Part shown: one piece after another, positions 44,412 to 55,830 of the stretch
Layout of the letters: every line of letters starts with the position of its first letter
Numbering within the stretch: position 1 is the first letter of the stretch
Assembly (NCBI RefSeq): GCF_032854445.1
Contig: NC_088307.1
Coordinates: forward strand, 10,602,001 to 10,666,000
Length of the DNA stretch: 64,000 bases
Direction: 5' to 3'
Origin: Liolophura sinensis
Lineage: Eukaryota > Mollusca > Polyplacophora > Chitonida > Chitonidae
Translations under genes and position numbers: made by a program
Notes under the pieces: generated by a model
Told to the model about the DNA's origin: nothing
The model's database searches: none
What the model saw: only the letters and a program-made list of their open reading frames with translations

Positions 44412-47400
44412 TAAAAGAACCAGGTAAAAGGTACGCAATGTCAAGAATACTACCCAAGGTCATCACTTTACAGAAAAGAAGGCATCTCTGATTCGTAGAC
44501 CAGCACAAGGGTAGTAAATGGAACGTTTACAGGCAAGAGATACAGGCACCAAGTCATAAATGCGACGTCAAGAGATAAATAATCTCATCACAGACACCTA
44601 CAGCAGGTAATATAAACGACGTCAAAGGGTCATTTATTTCAACAGAGACAAGAACGCCAGGTCATAAAAGCCTGAGGTCAACAACCTGAATAGCGACAGT
44701 TAAACCAGGTCATGAATGGAGACCCAATGTTCATTTTTCTCAGAGATCTGGTCTCTTTGCATTGCCTTGATGTAGTGATGACAACCTATCATTTTCAGTA
44801 TTTCTCAACGGTGACACATTTTTACCAATATATACTTATGGCATGGTGGTACGGGGCGTATAAATTGCTACTATTTAAGCATTTAAGTAAACAGTTAGAA
44901 CAAAAGCCTATCTGAAATAAAATGACAAGATCCCGGTTTTTACCGGTTTTGTGTGACCATTTACCAACCATCACACTGTCGTCACTGATCTGGTTTTACT
45001 CTCTATGCTGTTAATCTTTTACATACTCACTTTCCAGACAGTGGATTTCCACTAGGAAGCCTTTCCCACTCGAAGGTGTCAACTGTGAAGACCAATTCGT
45101 CTGTGACATAGATCACATCTTGTATGGTCCATTTGGCACTTCCCCAGTTATTATCGGTAATCAGTCCCTCGATAAAGTTGGCATAGCCTTATAAAAAAAA
45201 TCATTAAAACGTACAAATCCCAAAATTTGAAAATAGCTAACCACCATAACCACTTGGAGTGAGTGAGTGAGTGAGTGAGTGCTTGGGGTTCAACGTCGTA
45301 CTCAACAATTTTTCAGTCATATGACGACGAAGGAATCCTTAGGGTGCATGCACGTTTAATGTGCCTCCTTGTTGCAGGACGGATTTCTACCGCTCTTTTA
45401 TTTAGTGCTGCTTCACTGAGACGACTTACCGAAGGCAAGTAAGCTGCCCCGCCCGAGCCATTATACTGATACGGGTCAACCAGTCGTTGCACTATCCCCT
45501 TCATGCTGAACGCCAAGCGAGGAAGTTAAAACTTCCTCTTTTAAAGTCTTAGGTGTGACTCGATCAAGGAGTGATCCTGGATCTACCGGTCCTGAAGCGG
45601 ACGCTCTACCAATTGTGCTATCCTGGCCGGTAATAACCACTTGGACAAGCCCTGACACTTTTAGGAGAGCATCTGCACTTTGTGTGTCTGTGAGTGGTTT
45701 GTCCGTGTTGAGCTTGTAGCGTGCTACTAATCTGTCAATGGTTTGCTTGTTTTGAGCTTGTGGCATGCTACTTATTCGTGATTTGTCTAGGTTGAGCTTG
45801 TGATGTGCCACAATCCTATTCAGTGACGTGTCTGTGTTGAGCTTGTAACGAGCGACTAATTTGCCAGTGGTGTATATGTGTTGAGCTTGTAATGTGCCAC
45901 AAGCCTGTTCAGTGGTGTGTCTGTAATGAGCTTGTTGCGTGTTGGTTTGTCAGTGGTGTATTAGTGTAGAGTTTGTAGTGTGTCACTAGTTTGTTCAGTG
46001 TTGTATTTGTGTTGCGCTATTGGCGTGCCACTCGCCTGTTTGGCGATGTGTTTGTGTTGAGCTTTTAGCGTGTCACTATTCTATCGCAGATTGTCTGTGC
46101 TGAGTTTGAAGCGTGTCACCAGCCTGTTCAGTGGTTTGTCTCTGTTGAGTTTGTATCGAATCACTAGTCTGTTCAGTTTGTGTTGAGCTTGAGACGTGCC
46201 ACGTGTCTGTGTTGATCTTCTGTCACAAGTCTGTCGGTGCCGAACTTTGGCGTGCCTATCAGTCTCTTATGAGTTGCTGGAAGGCCACTACTCTCTTCAG
46301 TGCTTCACATCTGTTTGGCTTTATGAAATGTTTGGCCTGCAACTTTTACACATTAGTTAATGATTACTAACATCGAAATAATCTAACAAATGTAAGTTCA
46401 CATACCGTCATTACCCCTTCGAATGTCTACACCAGCCGGCACAAAGACGCTGTCTCCCGTATAGAAATTCTCCAGGGCCTGATAGTCTCGGTTATTCCAT
46501 GCTCTTTCATATTCGTCTAGACGTCCTCTTAGAATGTCCCGGATACCTGTGTGTGACACAAAGGTATAAAGCCTGAAAGACATTACTTACGCTCTTCGGC
46601 TTTTGGCATTGAATTATTTGAATGTTGCCAATCGCTATACCTTACAGTTATTTCCCTTATGCGATGGCGACCGGTATTTGTGGGTGGAGGACATCAGATT
46701 AGCTGGTGAAAACTACTGATGAACTTCACGCCTGTGACGTACAGATGTACACGCAATATTAGTGGGCTTTGACGTGGTATTCAACCATTACTGCTACCAA
46801 TGATCCAACAAACAGTCAAAGCATGGGAACTCGCTGTGCACGCCTGGGTTTGAACCCACACCTCGTGCGTCTTAGGTATGGAAAGTCAAGAGGTTGTAAT
46901 CGGCAGATCTATACGCTTTTGGTAGGGTGATCGTTGTGATGAATATTTTCTAATTCGCCTAAGGTTACTGCTCAGGACCATGCGAGGAGTACCTCATCAA
47001 TGCTGTCGTTGTGAGTTCAATTACCCATGGATATATTACAATACTGAAATAACAATTTAAAGTGATATTTAAGGCGTCACCTGGAGTCTGTTAAGAATAT
47101 TAGAAAATCTGTATAGTGTTTTGATATGTAGCATTGCAAATGTCCGGTGAACCGTGGTAAAGAAAGTGTCCATCGCTTACAGAACGTCTACAAAAAATAT
47201 TTCAGTTTTTGTGGTGTTGTTGATGGTCAACTGAATGAGGGTCAGGACTTTCCAAAATCCAAGGGAAAAAAACATGGCTTTTTGAGAAGATTATAGACTG
47301 TTCAGATTAACGCGATCTTTTCGGTCAAACACAAGGTACAAATGGCGTAAGCCTAAACAATATAATAAAAAGGTAACACAATCATCGTCATCTGTTTAAT

Positions 47401-50400
47401 CTTATAACTTTCAGTTTCTGATATAAAAAAACTGTGCAATTTATCTAATCAGATACTTACTTGGGAGGCATCTGGGAAACTTGGCTGTTTCAAGAACCGT
47501 TTCTTTTCGGCACTCGAATCCCGTCGGACAACCTTGTGTCTGAAAATTTGGTGTAGATAAGGCATTACTCCAGGGAGATAAAACTGGCAATGTTCTGCTT
47601 GAAAAAAGAGGCAATTTATGGCACGTCTTAGAATCATAACGACAGTAATAGACTCAAGGATGAGTTACACAAAAGGTCCAAATCGTCTCTTTCTGTGACG
47701 TTGTAGTGCGTGTGTGCGTCATATACTGCATGTTTTAGGAGCACATATACGAGTCGCCGATAAATGTGACACAATAAAGGTAAGAATTAATGAGTTCACA
47801 GCATTGGGCCGCCGTGATACAGGCGGGAAGGAGTTTTACGAGTTCCCCATTAAAAGCGTTGTGATCAGAATTCGTGTAGATATCAGCAGTGCATGTCCAA
47901 GTGGTTATTCTCGTTACTTATTTTCACTGCAGCATTCAACACTCTGGAAATGTATGTATACTAACGCTTTTACGTCACACTGAACAATTTTTCATCTGAC
48001 GAAGAAGAGTCATTTGGTGAGTATATATACACAGACATTACACTCAACCCAGTCCCATTATAATCACACCGAGACAACCAGTTCTTTTTCCTTGTTCGAA
48101 CTTCTCAGTGCTGAGCGCCAAACAATTCGATATGGTCTGAACTGGGTTTGATCTCAGATCTCACGACATGGAAGAGGCTCTAACCACTCGGGCAACGAAG
48201 CGATCTACGAAGTTTAATATATAATAATGAAATCGCAATATCAAACCTAGCTTTCGATAACATAGTAGCTGTCAGCGGGTTTGCCAGGAGCCTAAACATT
48301 ATTGGTGTACTCTAGGAACTACAATTTCCTCCACCATTTGAATTTTTTCTTCGTCGTATTAATGAAAAAATTGTGGATTAACTCTTTGTACACCAAGTAA
48401 ATAAATACATGTATACATACTTCACAAGTTGGCTTCTTAGCACAAGTAACAGCACTGCTCTGCAAAACAAAAAAGGATTATAGCAGAATTATACGCATAA
48501 AAAAGAACAATTAATCGTCCTAAAAGTGTATTTTCACAAATCGATGCTTGCCATTTCACAAATGCATCAAACAACAAGAAGTGCACAGTCCAAATATCAA
48601 CAATAACAACAACAAAAATGTCGTCCTTCAGTGGATTTGCTATGTGCAGCTAAAAAGCGCATGAAATGACTCTCGACCCTACATTATTTAAATATTTGAT
48701 CAGTGTTTTACGCTTTGCCCCAGAATATTTCACATGTACGACTGCTGACACCTGTTATGTGAACAACTGCCGTTAGCTTCTAAATTTAGCTTGCCACTGT
48801 TTACATATGCTGAGTTCAGGGCCTGCTGTCTGTCTCTGTCTTAGAATGTTCCAGAATACGCTCAGTTCGGGGCCTGTTTGTTTACAACAAGTGATCAAAA
48901 ATTTGCTTATTCTAGAAAATTCCACCAGTCTCTATAAGACCTATGAAAGTAGGTCAAAGGAGGAGAAAGGAGAATTATTGAGAGTTTTGGATGCTTTCGC
49001 TGTGTGTTACTTTAGTAGGCCTTTTATGCTGAATTTAGATGTCTTTATAGACTCTGACTTTGTTATATCCTATCTCCACCGAGAACTTGTTTCAGTTTGA
49101 ACTTGCATGTTTAAATTTTGCTCTTGTGTACACAGTGCTTATTAGTACACGGTCCCTGTCTGTGGAATTTTGTGTATATTTCGTCATACACTCAGTTATA
49201 CTGTGGATTTTCCCTCTTGTGAATATTGCCTCTGTGCATTTGTGCCTTTGTGGTTTTCAGCATTGTGGAATATATGCATCCGTTTGGACTTGACACTGTT
49301 GTACATGTAAGTACTTTAGTATTTGTATAGATATTGCTATCCTTCTTGTTAAACTTAAGTACTTTAGTATTTGTATAAGTCTTGTTATCTGTTCTTGTTA
49401 AACCTAATAAACTGTTGTAAAATAAAATCTGCTGGTTTTGGTTACATTTTTGTGCGACTTAACTGTCGTGTATTTCGAACAAGCCATCTCTTTATAATAC
49501 AGACAGTTTGGGTCGTAACACACTATAGAGAGTGAGAAAAGTCTCAGGTGAGGGGGCTTGGAAGTTCCAACTGTTATAAAAGGGCACCAAAGGATGTGAC
49601 TTTATCTATTTGCGGCGAAGGGTGAAAGCAGATCTAAACACCCACGGCTTCCCCCAAAGTACTTTTTACGATAAAAATACATTTTTATCAAGAATTCTTT
49701 TGAGACACATCACGTGTAAGAGAAACCAGAGACACGATGTCGCGTTACTTACACACTCTTCAGTCTATTTGGCACTAAAGCAGGGTTGGTGTGACGTCAC
49801 ACCGGAAACAAGCAGGTTATAGAAATAACTTGCGTCTGATTGACGAAAGTGATAATGATTGATTGAAACGTTTAACATTGCAGCGCTTTCGATGTTGTTT
49901 ACGTTCGAGTTTTTTGCTTCCTTTAAACTGCGATGTCATGGTTTTATACTTCAAGGCAACTATCATACGGTACACTTTTAAACTTTGGTCGGGGTATTCT
50001 ATTGGTGCGTATAAACGATTGGTATAATGTTGTTAAGTCTTCTAAAGGCATGATCAAGAAGAAATGGAATAAAACTGTCAGATAAATTTATCTCTGTACA
50101 GACATGGGTTCTGCTGGTTAAATAAACTTCCCACAAACGTGATTCCTTTCTGTTGTTCCCATATGATTCTTTACTAAATGTGTCGACAACTGCGATTGAC
50201 AATAAAATACCATTAACATCACAGCCGTTTTTTTTTTTACCCAATTCTGCCTAAGACGTGGCGATGGAGGGGTGTCGGTGGAAAGTATTTAATCATTTAC
50301 TTGAACGGTTAGGTATACTGGTAACCCTAACTGATCTAAACTTAAAAGCGACAAAGAGTATATCTATTTATTTGATTTTGCGCCGTGCTCAAGAATGTTT

Positions 50401-50758
50401 CACTTATAGGACGGCAGCCACATGATGGTGGAAACCCAAGAAACACACAGCCACCCGCAGATTGATGACACACCTCCCCACTTATGACTGGTAAGGAGGC
50501 CAGCATGAGTTGGGTTTGAACTCACAGCGACTGCATGGATGAGAGGCTTCTGGGTCATTGCGCCGGGCCGGTACGTTAATCTCCTTGGCCACGGAGGCCC
50601 CATTTTGTAATACAAAAATAAAACTTTACTAGATAGTTTTGGTCCGAATTACGTAAGAAAGTAAAAGTTTCAGGTACTTACGTCTTTGACGACACAACAT
50701 CAAGCATACTCACCGAAACCAAAAAAGCGATTGTCAACAAGAATCTGTTGGACGTCAT
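44152..50758 (-). CDS. Secreted Cys-rich SnoaL/DUF4440-like protein, complete, six exons
   Basis: Exons on the minus strand: 50758-50714, 48459-48421, 47539-47461, 46546-46406, 45187-45031, 44227-44152. All have GT/AG borders and phases agree (0,0,1,1,2); total 178 residues. Exon 1 gives a signal peptide (MTSNRFLLTIAFLVS). Exons 2-3 give a Cys module with C21, C27, C32, C38, C52 (CPTGFECRKE, KFPRC). Exons 4-6 (residues 56-178) read as one SnoaL/DUF4440 (NTF2-fold) domain: RGRLDEYERAWNNRDYQAL, NFYTGDSVFVPAG, FIEGLI, VYVTDELVFTVDTFEW-type strand, DIILWKIIDGTYYI. NTF2-fold proteins are small cone-shaped binders or isomerases; no catalytic role can be read here. If exon 5 were not spliced, a TGA would follow at once; exon 6 supplies the missing last strand, which supports the model. 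A TATA-like box lies upstream and AATAAA downstream. A paralogue runs divergently from 58045. Confidence 0.85.
44318..44409. repeat. (TA)n microsatellite
   Basis: An uninterrupted run of about 46 TA dinucleotides, just upstream (minus) of the last exon of the SnoaL-like gene, in its last intron. Confidence 0.95.
44930..45010 (+). repeat. Dispersed repeat family F, fragment
   Basis: TTTTTACCGGTTTTGTGTGACCATTTACCAACCATCACACTGTCGTCACTGATCTGGTTTT-like segment matching 7615 and 28932. It ends about 20 bases before exon 5 of the SnoaL-like gene. Confidence 0.45.
45255..45640 (-). mobile_element. SINE family C, full length
   Basis: The best copy in the window: (CACT)n tail at 45258-45281 (plus GAGTGAGTGAGTG), CGACGTTGAACCCCAAGCACT, CCTCCTTGTTGCAGGACGGATTTC, a tRNA-like head (GATAGCACAATTGGTAGAGCGTCCGC). 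Intronic to the SnoaL-like gene. Confidence 0.88.
45690..46250 (+). repeat. ~42-bp tandem repeat
   Basis: Twelve or more diverged units of GTTGAGCTTGTAGCGTGCCAC + TAGTCTGTTCAGTGGTTTGTCT. It fills much of intron 4 of the SnoaL-like gene. Confidence 0.88.
46600..47450. other. Intron 3 of the SnoaL-like gene
   Basis: Contains a worn SINE A piece at about 46635-46710 (ATGCGATGGCGACCGGTATTTGTGG) and a head-like scrap near 47000 (ATCAATGCTGTCGTTGTGAG). Nothing else recognised. Confidence 0.4.
47970..48215 (-). mobile_element. SINE family B, diverged
   Basis: CATCTGACGAAGAAGAGTCATTTGGTG, CATTACACTCAACCCAGTC, GAACTTCTCAGTGCTGAGCGCCAA and a head-like TCTAACCACTCGGGCAACGAAG; in intron 2 of the SnoaL-like gene. 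Confidence 0.65.
48690..48768 (-). mobile_element. SINE family A, 3' fragment
   Basis: ATATTTGATCAGTGTTTTACGC, CCAGAATATTTCACATGTACGACTGCTGACA: tail and part of the central domain only. Confidence 0.65.
48800..49540 (+). other. Possible solo LTR or transcribed element inside intron 1
   Basis: A roughly 49-base segment (AAGTACTTTAGTATTTGTATA..CTTGTTAAAC) is duplicated at about 49309 and 49358. It is followed by AATAAACTGTTGTAAAATAAAATC at 49408 (two AATAAA-like signals) and, about 100 bases on, GGTCGTAACA. U3-like repeats, poly(A) signals and a CA end suggest an LTR, but no matching TG start or target duplication was established. Confidence 0.3.
49541..50355. other. Intron 1 of the SnoaL-like gene, no recognised feature
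   Basis: Short random open frames only. Confidence 0.35.
50360..50604 (-). mobile_element. SINE family A, full length, diverged
   Basis: ATTTATTTGATTTTGCGCCGTGCTCAAGAATGTTTCAC.. to the head (GGGGCCTCCGTGGCCAAGGAG). It sits about 110 bases inside intron 1, next to the signal-peptide exon of the SnoaL-like gene. Confidence 0.88.
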
Positions 50759-50867
50759 TGCGTGGAAAATATTTGATTTTTACAAAAGAAATTTTTTTTT
50801 TTTGTAGAAAGACAACCGTTTCAACCCTTGTACAACGACGGTTGGACGAGCAAATTCACTGTTTTAG

Positions 50868-50875
50868 ATTTATAA
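50868..50875 (-). promoter_or_regulatory. TATA-like box of the minus-strand SnoaL-like gene
   Basis: TTATAAAT on the minus strand, about 110 bases upstream of the ATG at 50758. Transcription would then start near 50840 and leave a leader of about 80 bases. Sequence match only. Confidence 0.4.
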
Positions 50876-50959
50876 GATGGTCACAACAGGGGGCGTGTCG
50901 CATGGGGGAGTGGCCAGTCTCCCGTTCCTATTATCAGCGCTTGGTCGAGATCATAACTT

Positions 50960-51540
50960 TTTCTTAACTTCTTACTTACCGGTGTTAGCACGTTGGAATA
51001 AGACGTCAGCACGCTTATAGATCGCAAAAAAGTTAAAAAATATGCAGTAAAAATGTCACTTGAGGATGATATTGCAAATACACTGCAGTGAGTATGATTA
51101 AAGTCAACACTTACTAAATTAAAAATCCATTATATATCCAGTACATTCGTACTACGATCAAAAGTTCACCGCCGTATATCCCAGCAAATCTCTCAGTGAT
51201 CTCTATAGGTCAACTTAGTTTCTACTAAACATGTATATGGCGGAGGTATGTGACAAGTGAGACTTGAAATTCAGACATCAAACCAGCTGTTACCACTTTA
51301 CACGCTTTCAAAGTGGTCTTACGCGGTTTCATGGATTTTGTTATTGTACAGAGTGTGGGACCACATCAGCTATGTAGGTCAAGTATGTGTGAAGATTAAA
51401 ACCTTTTTATCACTATGCTGGTCGATGTTTGTCGTGTCACGATGTCAGTAAGGTGGTGCAAGCGTGTTGAATTCAAACGGAAACCCGCCACCCGTGGTCA
51501 GTTGAAGTTACTGTGAATACACACTCTCCCCAAAAGGAAG
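50960..51540. other. Intergenic stretch with no recognised feature
   Basis: Upstream of the minus-strand SnoaL-like gene; no exon-like segment seen. Confidence 0.35.
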
Positions 51541-51542
51541 CG

Positions 51543-51895
51543 GACCACTTCGGTGGCACAATGGTCAGAACGTCCACCTCGAAGTCAGGAAACCCCGGAT
51601 TCAAACGCGGGTCGGGTCATACCAAAGACTTAAAAAATGGTAAATGTTGCTGCTTCGCTTGGCGCTCAAAGGTGAAAGTAAGGAAACTAGGCTGGTTGGC
51701 CCGGTGTCAATTGTGACATGTGTCTTAGGCATGATACTTCAGTCACGGCAGCACGTTGACGGCATGGACTCGCCTTGCCTCAAGAAGACACAGTATATGT
51801 AAACACACCTAATGACTCCTCGTCGTCATATGACTGAAAAATTGTTCAGTACCGCACGACATTAAACGCCAAGCATTCATTCATTCATTGCAAAA
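51543..51895 (+). mobile_element. SINE family B, full length
   Basis: Best copy of the family: tRNA-like head (CTTCGGTGGCACAATGGTCAGAACGTCC), GGATTCAAACGCGGGTCGGG (B-box-like), GGCATGATACTTCAGTCACGGCAGCAC, CTCGTCGTCATATGACTGAA and the tail GCATTCATTCATTCATTG. Confidence 0.92.
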
Positions 51896-52017
51896 GGAAG
51901 CGCAAAGATGGCACAGGGTGGTATAATTAGATGCTGAGATCAATGTGATACTGCTTACATTGCTTGTAGTTTCCTTGAGATTCTTACATTCTCTAGGTGG
52001 AAAAAAGATGATGATCT

Positions 52018-52385
52018 TAGGAGAGTTTCGAATTGGAACTCTTTTGGTATTAAAGGTTAAAATAGTCCTACTGCATCATGTGACTTGTGAGAAATGCTAG
52101 AAAAAGTATTTTTGACAGGAATTTACAAATCACCTGTCTCGGTGTGTTCCAGGCATGAATGACATCTCTTTCTTTCAGGATCTTCTCGTGTTCATAAACT
52201 TTAAGTTCCTCAGATGTCTCCATCGTTCATCTATTCTAAATGAGTTTTTGTGAAACTTTTTTTTCAGATCCCCGTGTCCAAATAGTTGCCAAATTTGTTT
52301 GACAGGTCACATGAAACAGTAGAACTTTTCTTACCTTTGGCGATAAAAGAGTTCGAATATAAAAATTCCCCTGTTATCCTCCTAT
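52018..52385 (-). other. Duplicated segment E, copy 2
   Basis: Parallel to 30985-31360: read minus, a TATA-like TTTTTATATTCGAACTC, TTTTATCGCCAAAG|GTAAGAAAAG, an AT-rich gap, then ATGGAGACATCTGAGGAAC (METSEELKVYEHEKILK..). The frame differs from copy 1 after about 17 codons because of an indel. Same uncertainty: duplicated gene start or dispersed repeat. Confidence 0.4.
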
Positions 52386-53167
52386 GAACAAAAGCAGATT
52401 TATCACGTAAAAATTCACCTGTGTCTTTTTATCTTGGCACCATATAGTTTGAGATCCAAGAGGCCTGTTTTTACAGATCGTCGTAGAATGCTGGTAACAG
52501 ATGTGAATGTAAAGCTGTCATTATTTTACAATAATGTGGAGAGGAAATTGTCGACAATTCAAGCACAACACTTATATTGAACATTTCAAACTGGCATCTT
52601 TACTGAAAATGTTCGGAATGTTTTGTACTTTAGAATTTTGAGAAATCAGAATAACAGCTGTATCCGAGTCAACAAGGCGAAACTCGGCAATAACTTTGTC
52701 GGAAATGGATGAAGCGGTCCAAAAGTTGAAAACATGTATCTAGTTTTAGTTCAACAAGAAAAAGTGTTTTTAAATAAAAAAAATCTTTTAAGCAAACTGT
52801 TGATGTTCAAAAAAGGACGAAAAAGAGATAATTTTGTCGAAAATCGACTTAACAATGAATACCATGTACAAAGTTTTAATTCAATACTGCTAACGCTTTT
52901 AGGAATAAAAAAACTGACTGAACATGATAAATCCACAAAACGCCGCAAAAGTCGAACATGATATGTAATTCATCGTGACACATCTAGCAAGTTTCAATTC
53001 CTTACGATTGACAGTTTTGAAAAAGTAAATAAAAAGGCTGGAAAATCGTCTAGATTCCAAACAGGAGAAAAACAATCCTCGTCTGTATTAAACTCGGTAT
53101 GATGAAAAATGAAACAGCGTTATGTTGCAATTCATTACCATTAATAAAATAAAAAGAAAGACCGCTC
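52386..53167. other. AT-rich stretch with no recognised feature
   Basis: The open frame at 52734-52961 is Lys/Asn-rich with no motif; not called. Confidence 0.35.
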
Positions 53168-53200
53168 TTGTCTTACTCCAAGTAGGTTGGAGTAAGACAA
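53168..53200. repeat. Perfect 14-bp inverted repeat
   Basis: TTGTCTTACTCCAA, five-base spacer GTAGG, TTGGAGTAAGACAA. A perfect stem of 14 pairs, in no recognised gene or element. Confidence 0.85.
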
Positions 53201-53237
53201 ATCATCCGTAGTCTACTTTTCGAACATCTTTTTGTCA

Positions 53238-53515
53238 TATTGGCCCCATGAGCTCAGTTGGTAGAGCGTCCACTGGCAGTAGATCCAAGACCATTAAAAG
53301 AGGAAGTTTTAACTTCGTCGATCGTCTTTCAGCATTGAGGGCATAGTGCAACAACTGGTTAACCCGTATCAGTATAATGGCCTCCGGTATGTCGTCTCAG
53401 TGAAGCAACACTAGGTAAAAGAGTGGTTGAAATCCGTCCTACAAGAAGGAGGCTCATTATATACACTCTAAGTACTCCTTCGTCGTCACATGACTGAAAA
53501 ATTGACACCTTTTTC
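53238..53515 (+). mobile_element. SINE family C, tail lost
   Basis: Head GGCCCCATGAGCTCAGTTGGTAGAGCGTCC, AGAGGAAGTTTTAACTTCG, CAGTGAAGCAACACTAGGTAAAAGAG, CTTCGTCGTCACATGACTGAAAAATTG; ends before the CACT tail. Confidence 0.88.
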
Positions 53516-53577
53516 TTTTTCTCAACGATACATATATTGTTTTATACTGTTTTATATATTGTTTATAAATAGTAAAT

Positions 53578-53712
53578 TTATTTATTTGTCTGATTGGTGT
53601 TTACTGCAGTCAGTTTCATGAATGGAGAAAAGCGGTGTAGCCAGGGGGCAAACCACTGTCTTTTGACACGTTCCTCACCAACCTTCCCACGTGTAACGTA
53701 CAGATCTTTCCA
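53578..53712 (-). mobile_element. SINE family A, diverged
   Basis: TTTATTTATTTGTCTGATTGGTGTTTACTGC, GTAGCCAGGGGGCAAACC, CTTCCCACGTGTAACGTAC: tail and middle with much of the central domain lost. Confidence 0.55.
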
Positions 53713-54711
53713 CTGAATTAATGAATGATGTCCCAACGTGGACACGGTGACCATTGAACGTTTGTTGTCAGCAAGTCTCCATTAACCACCCTAATTTGTA
53801 CATACGTGGCCGTGTGGCCATATATATGACATAAATCCCCAAGCATACATACTTATGTATAACGAATAGAGGAGAAAATCAGAACTGAAAGAAAGAAGTG
53901 ACGTGACGAAGTTGTCAAGAACAGTCACTAACAGCTGTGGTAAGTTTCACCTAATGAGGTGAACAGTTTCTTCCACTGGAACTGACTTACCGCCATGCCG
54001 TATACCATCGGCCGATCCCACATAGCCATTTCTGACTTAAGTCAGTTAGAAAGTATGTTTTCTGAGTTATGCCACAATGTATTTTGCTATTGTATTAGAT
54101 TATTCTGTTTAATATAGCACCTACATTCTAGTAATTCATCATAAAGATTCTACGAAACAAATAGGATATAACAGTATTACGTTATTACAACAGGATACAA
54201 TGTAGCATCACTCACATCACTGGCTTTCTGTTAAAATTAACAGGTTAATCTTTTTGGTTTATGTATATTGGGTTGCCTAATTTCACCTAGATGTTACCAA
54301 TCTGCAATTCAAATAATTTCATAAGCGATGCAAGATCCCAAAAATATTAACCTAAGTAGTGTTTTAAGATGAAATATGCCCTGTGAACTCTGACATTTAT
54401 GAAATGATGACCTGTCTTAAAAAACCAAAACATTCAGCTTTCTAAGGCGTCGGTGATTGTACTGTATAGAGAATTTGCTCGTGGATACATGTTTATACTG
54501 TACTGAACATTTCTAATTTTTATTAAAAATATTAATATTTTGTTATCGCAACTGATATTCTAACATGGTACATAATTTGAATACTGATTTAGAACATGCC
54601 TTGCGTCTTTCCCACATCACTGAAAACTGTTTACTCCTTCTCTTTGTATGCCTGTTTCCTATTTTAGTACTTTATGTACTTTCTTACCTCTTTGGTGGTT
54701 TCTGTTACACG
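53713..54711. other. 1-kb stretch with no recognised feature
   Basis: AT-rich; probably includes the 3' flank of the reverse-transcriptase remnant that follows. Confidence 0.35.
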
Positions 54712-55613
54712 TCATTTTTGGGAACTGGCTTTGCGATCATTGACCTGGAAGGTCCTTATTGCTTGACGGCTGGTATACGAATGTCTGTTTCTACGCATAG
54801 ATTTGAACTGATTGGTATCCACATGCATTGTGCATGAGAGTGTATTTTGGATAGCTGAAAAATGCTTTTCCTTAAATATTTTAAAATTAACTTTCTGTGG
54901 AGCTTGTGCAGACAACGTGAACAGGAGGTTGGTTGTATATTTTCTGGATCCAGATATTAAAGGGGCCTTATATGATGCTTTGTATACTTTAGGTATCCAG
55001 TATATTTTGGCCAAATCTTCATTATCTGACCTATGCGAAATACCTCTTTACCTTAGAAACATTTGGTGATCGTTTAGAATGTTATCAAATGTGTCCCCAG
55101 CCGCAGAGTATGTAGAATATGTGGCTGAAGGAGCACCTGTGTTCAAGTCTTCTACTAGTACATTGTAACACTATTTTTGGCTGATAATAATTATATTATT
55201 ATATTAAATTATAATATATATATATTTATTATATTTCGGGACGATAAAATATTTCTGACGGACATCTGCATGGCCGTCTTTGCGCAGTTGTTCGAAAGGA
55301 GAAGGAGTGCGGAAGGAGTTTTCGTCTTATTAGCTGGCGGATTGTCGCTTTTCACGTGGTTAAACCTAGCAAACAACAGATATTGAGTTATTGAGATACA
55401 GAACATGAGGTAACTTAATCTCGTTGTGATGTTGTACTCACGTATTTTTAAACCGCGTCCAGTACTATCTTCTGCTCTCCATCTACATGAATCTTTCTCG
55501 GCTATCTTATACTTAGGTCCTTTCATCAATGTCGTTTTAAATTCATTATTTTTCTCAATATCCAGGTTACCATGTTTACACAATTCACAGTCACTATTAT
55601 ATATACCAGACAA
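54712..55613 (-). mobile_element. Penelope-type reverse transcriptase remnant
   Basis: On the minus strand, 55613-55209 encodes LCKHGNLDIEKNNEFKTTL and MKGPKYK, and after a frame break 55014-54712 encodes AKIYWIPKVYKASYKAPLI, then SGSRKYTTNLLFTLS. The pattern 'YWIPK.HK.PYKARFI..S..CTT..L' is one I associate with Penelope-like or related retroelements, in the fingers region of the reverse transcriptase. Catalytic YxDD and any nuclease domain are missing. Several stops and frame changes show it is dead. The clade assignment is tentative; that it is reverse-transcriptase-derived is likely. Confidence 0.55.
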
Positions 55614-55750
55614 GTATTAAATAATTAACTCTTATAATAACCCTACGATGGCTTTAGAATAATTCAAAATTTGACCCACCACAAGAATGGTAAGAATTGC
55701 AGACTGAGTTTGAGTCCCTCTTGGGCGGTTTTAATTAGCTGAACATTAAA

Positions 55751-55783
55751 ATGAATGAATAAATAAACAAATAAATAAACAAA

Positions 55784-55830
<47 letters not shown>

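Noticed and set aside
52734-52961. Lys-rich 75-codon frame (LLMFKKGRKRDNF..)
   Set aside because: Composition follows the local A richness; no splice sites, homology or repeat support.
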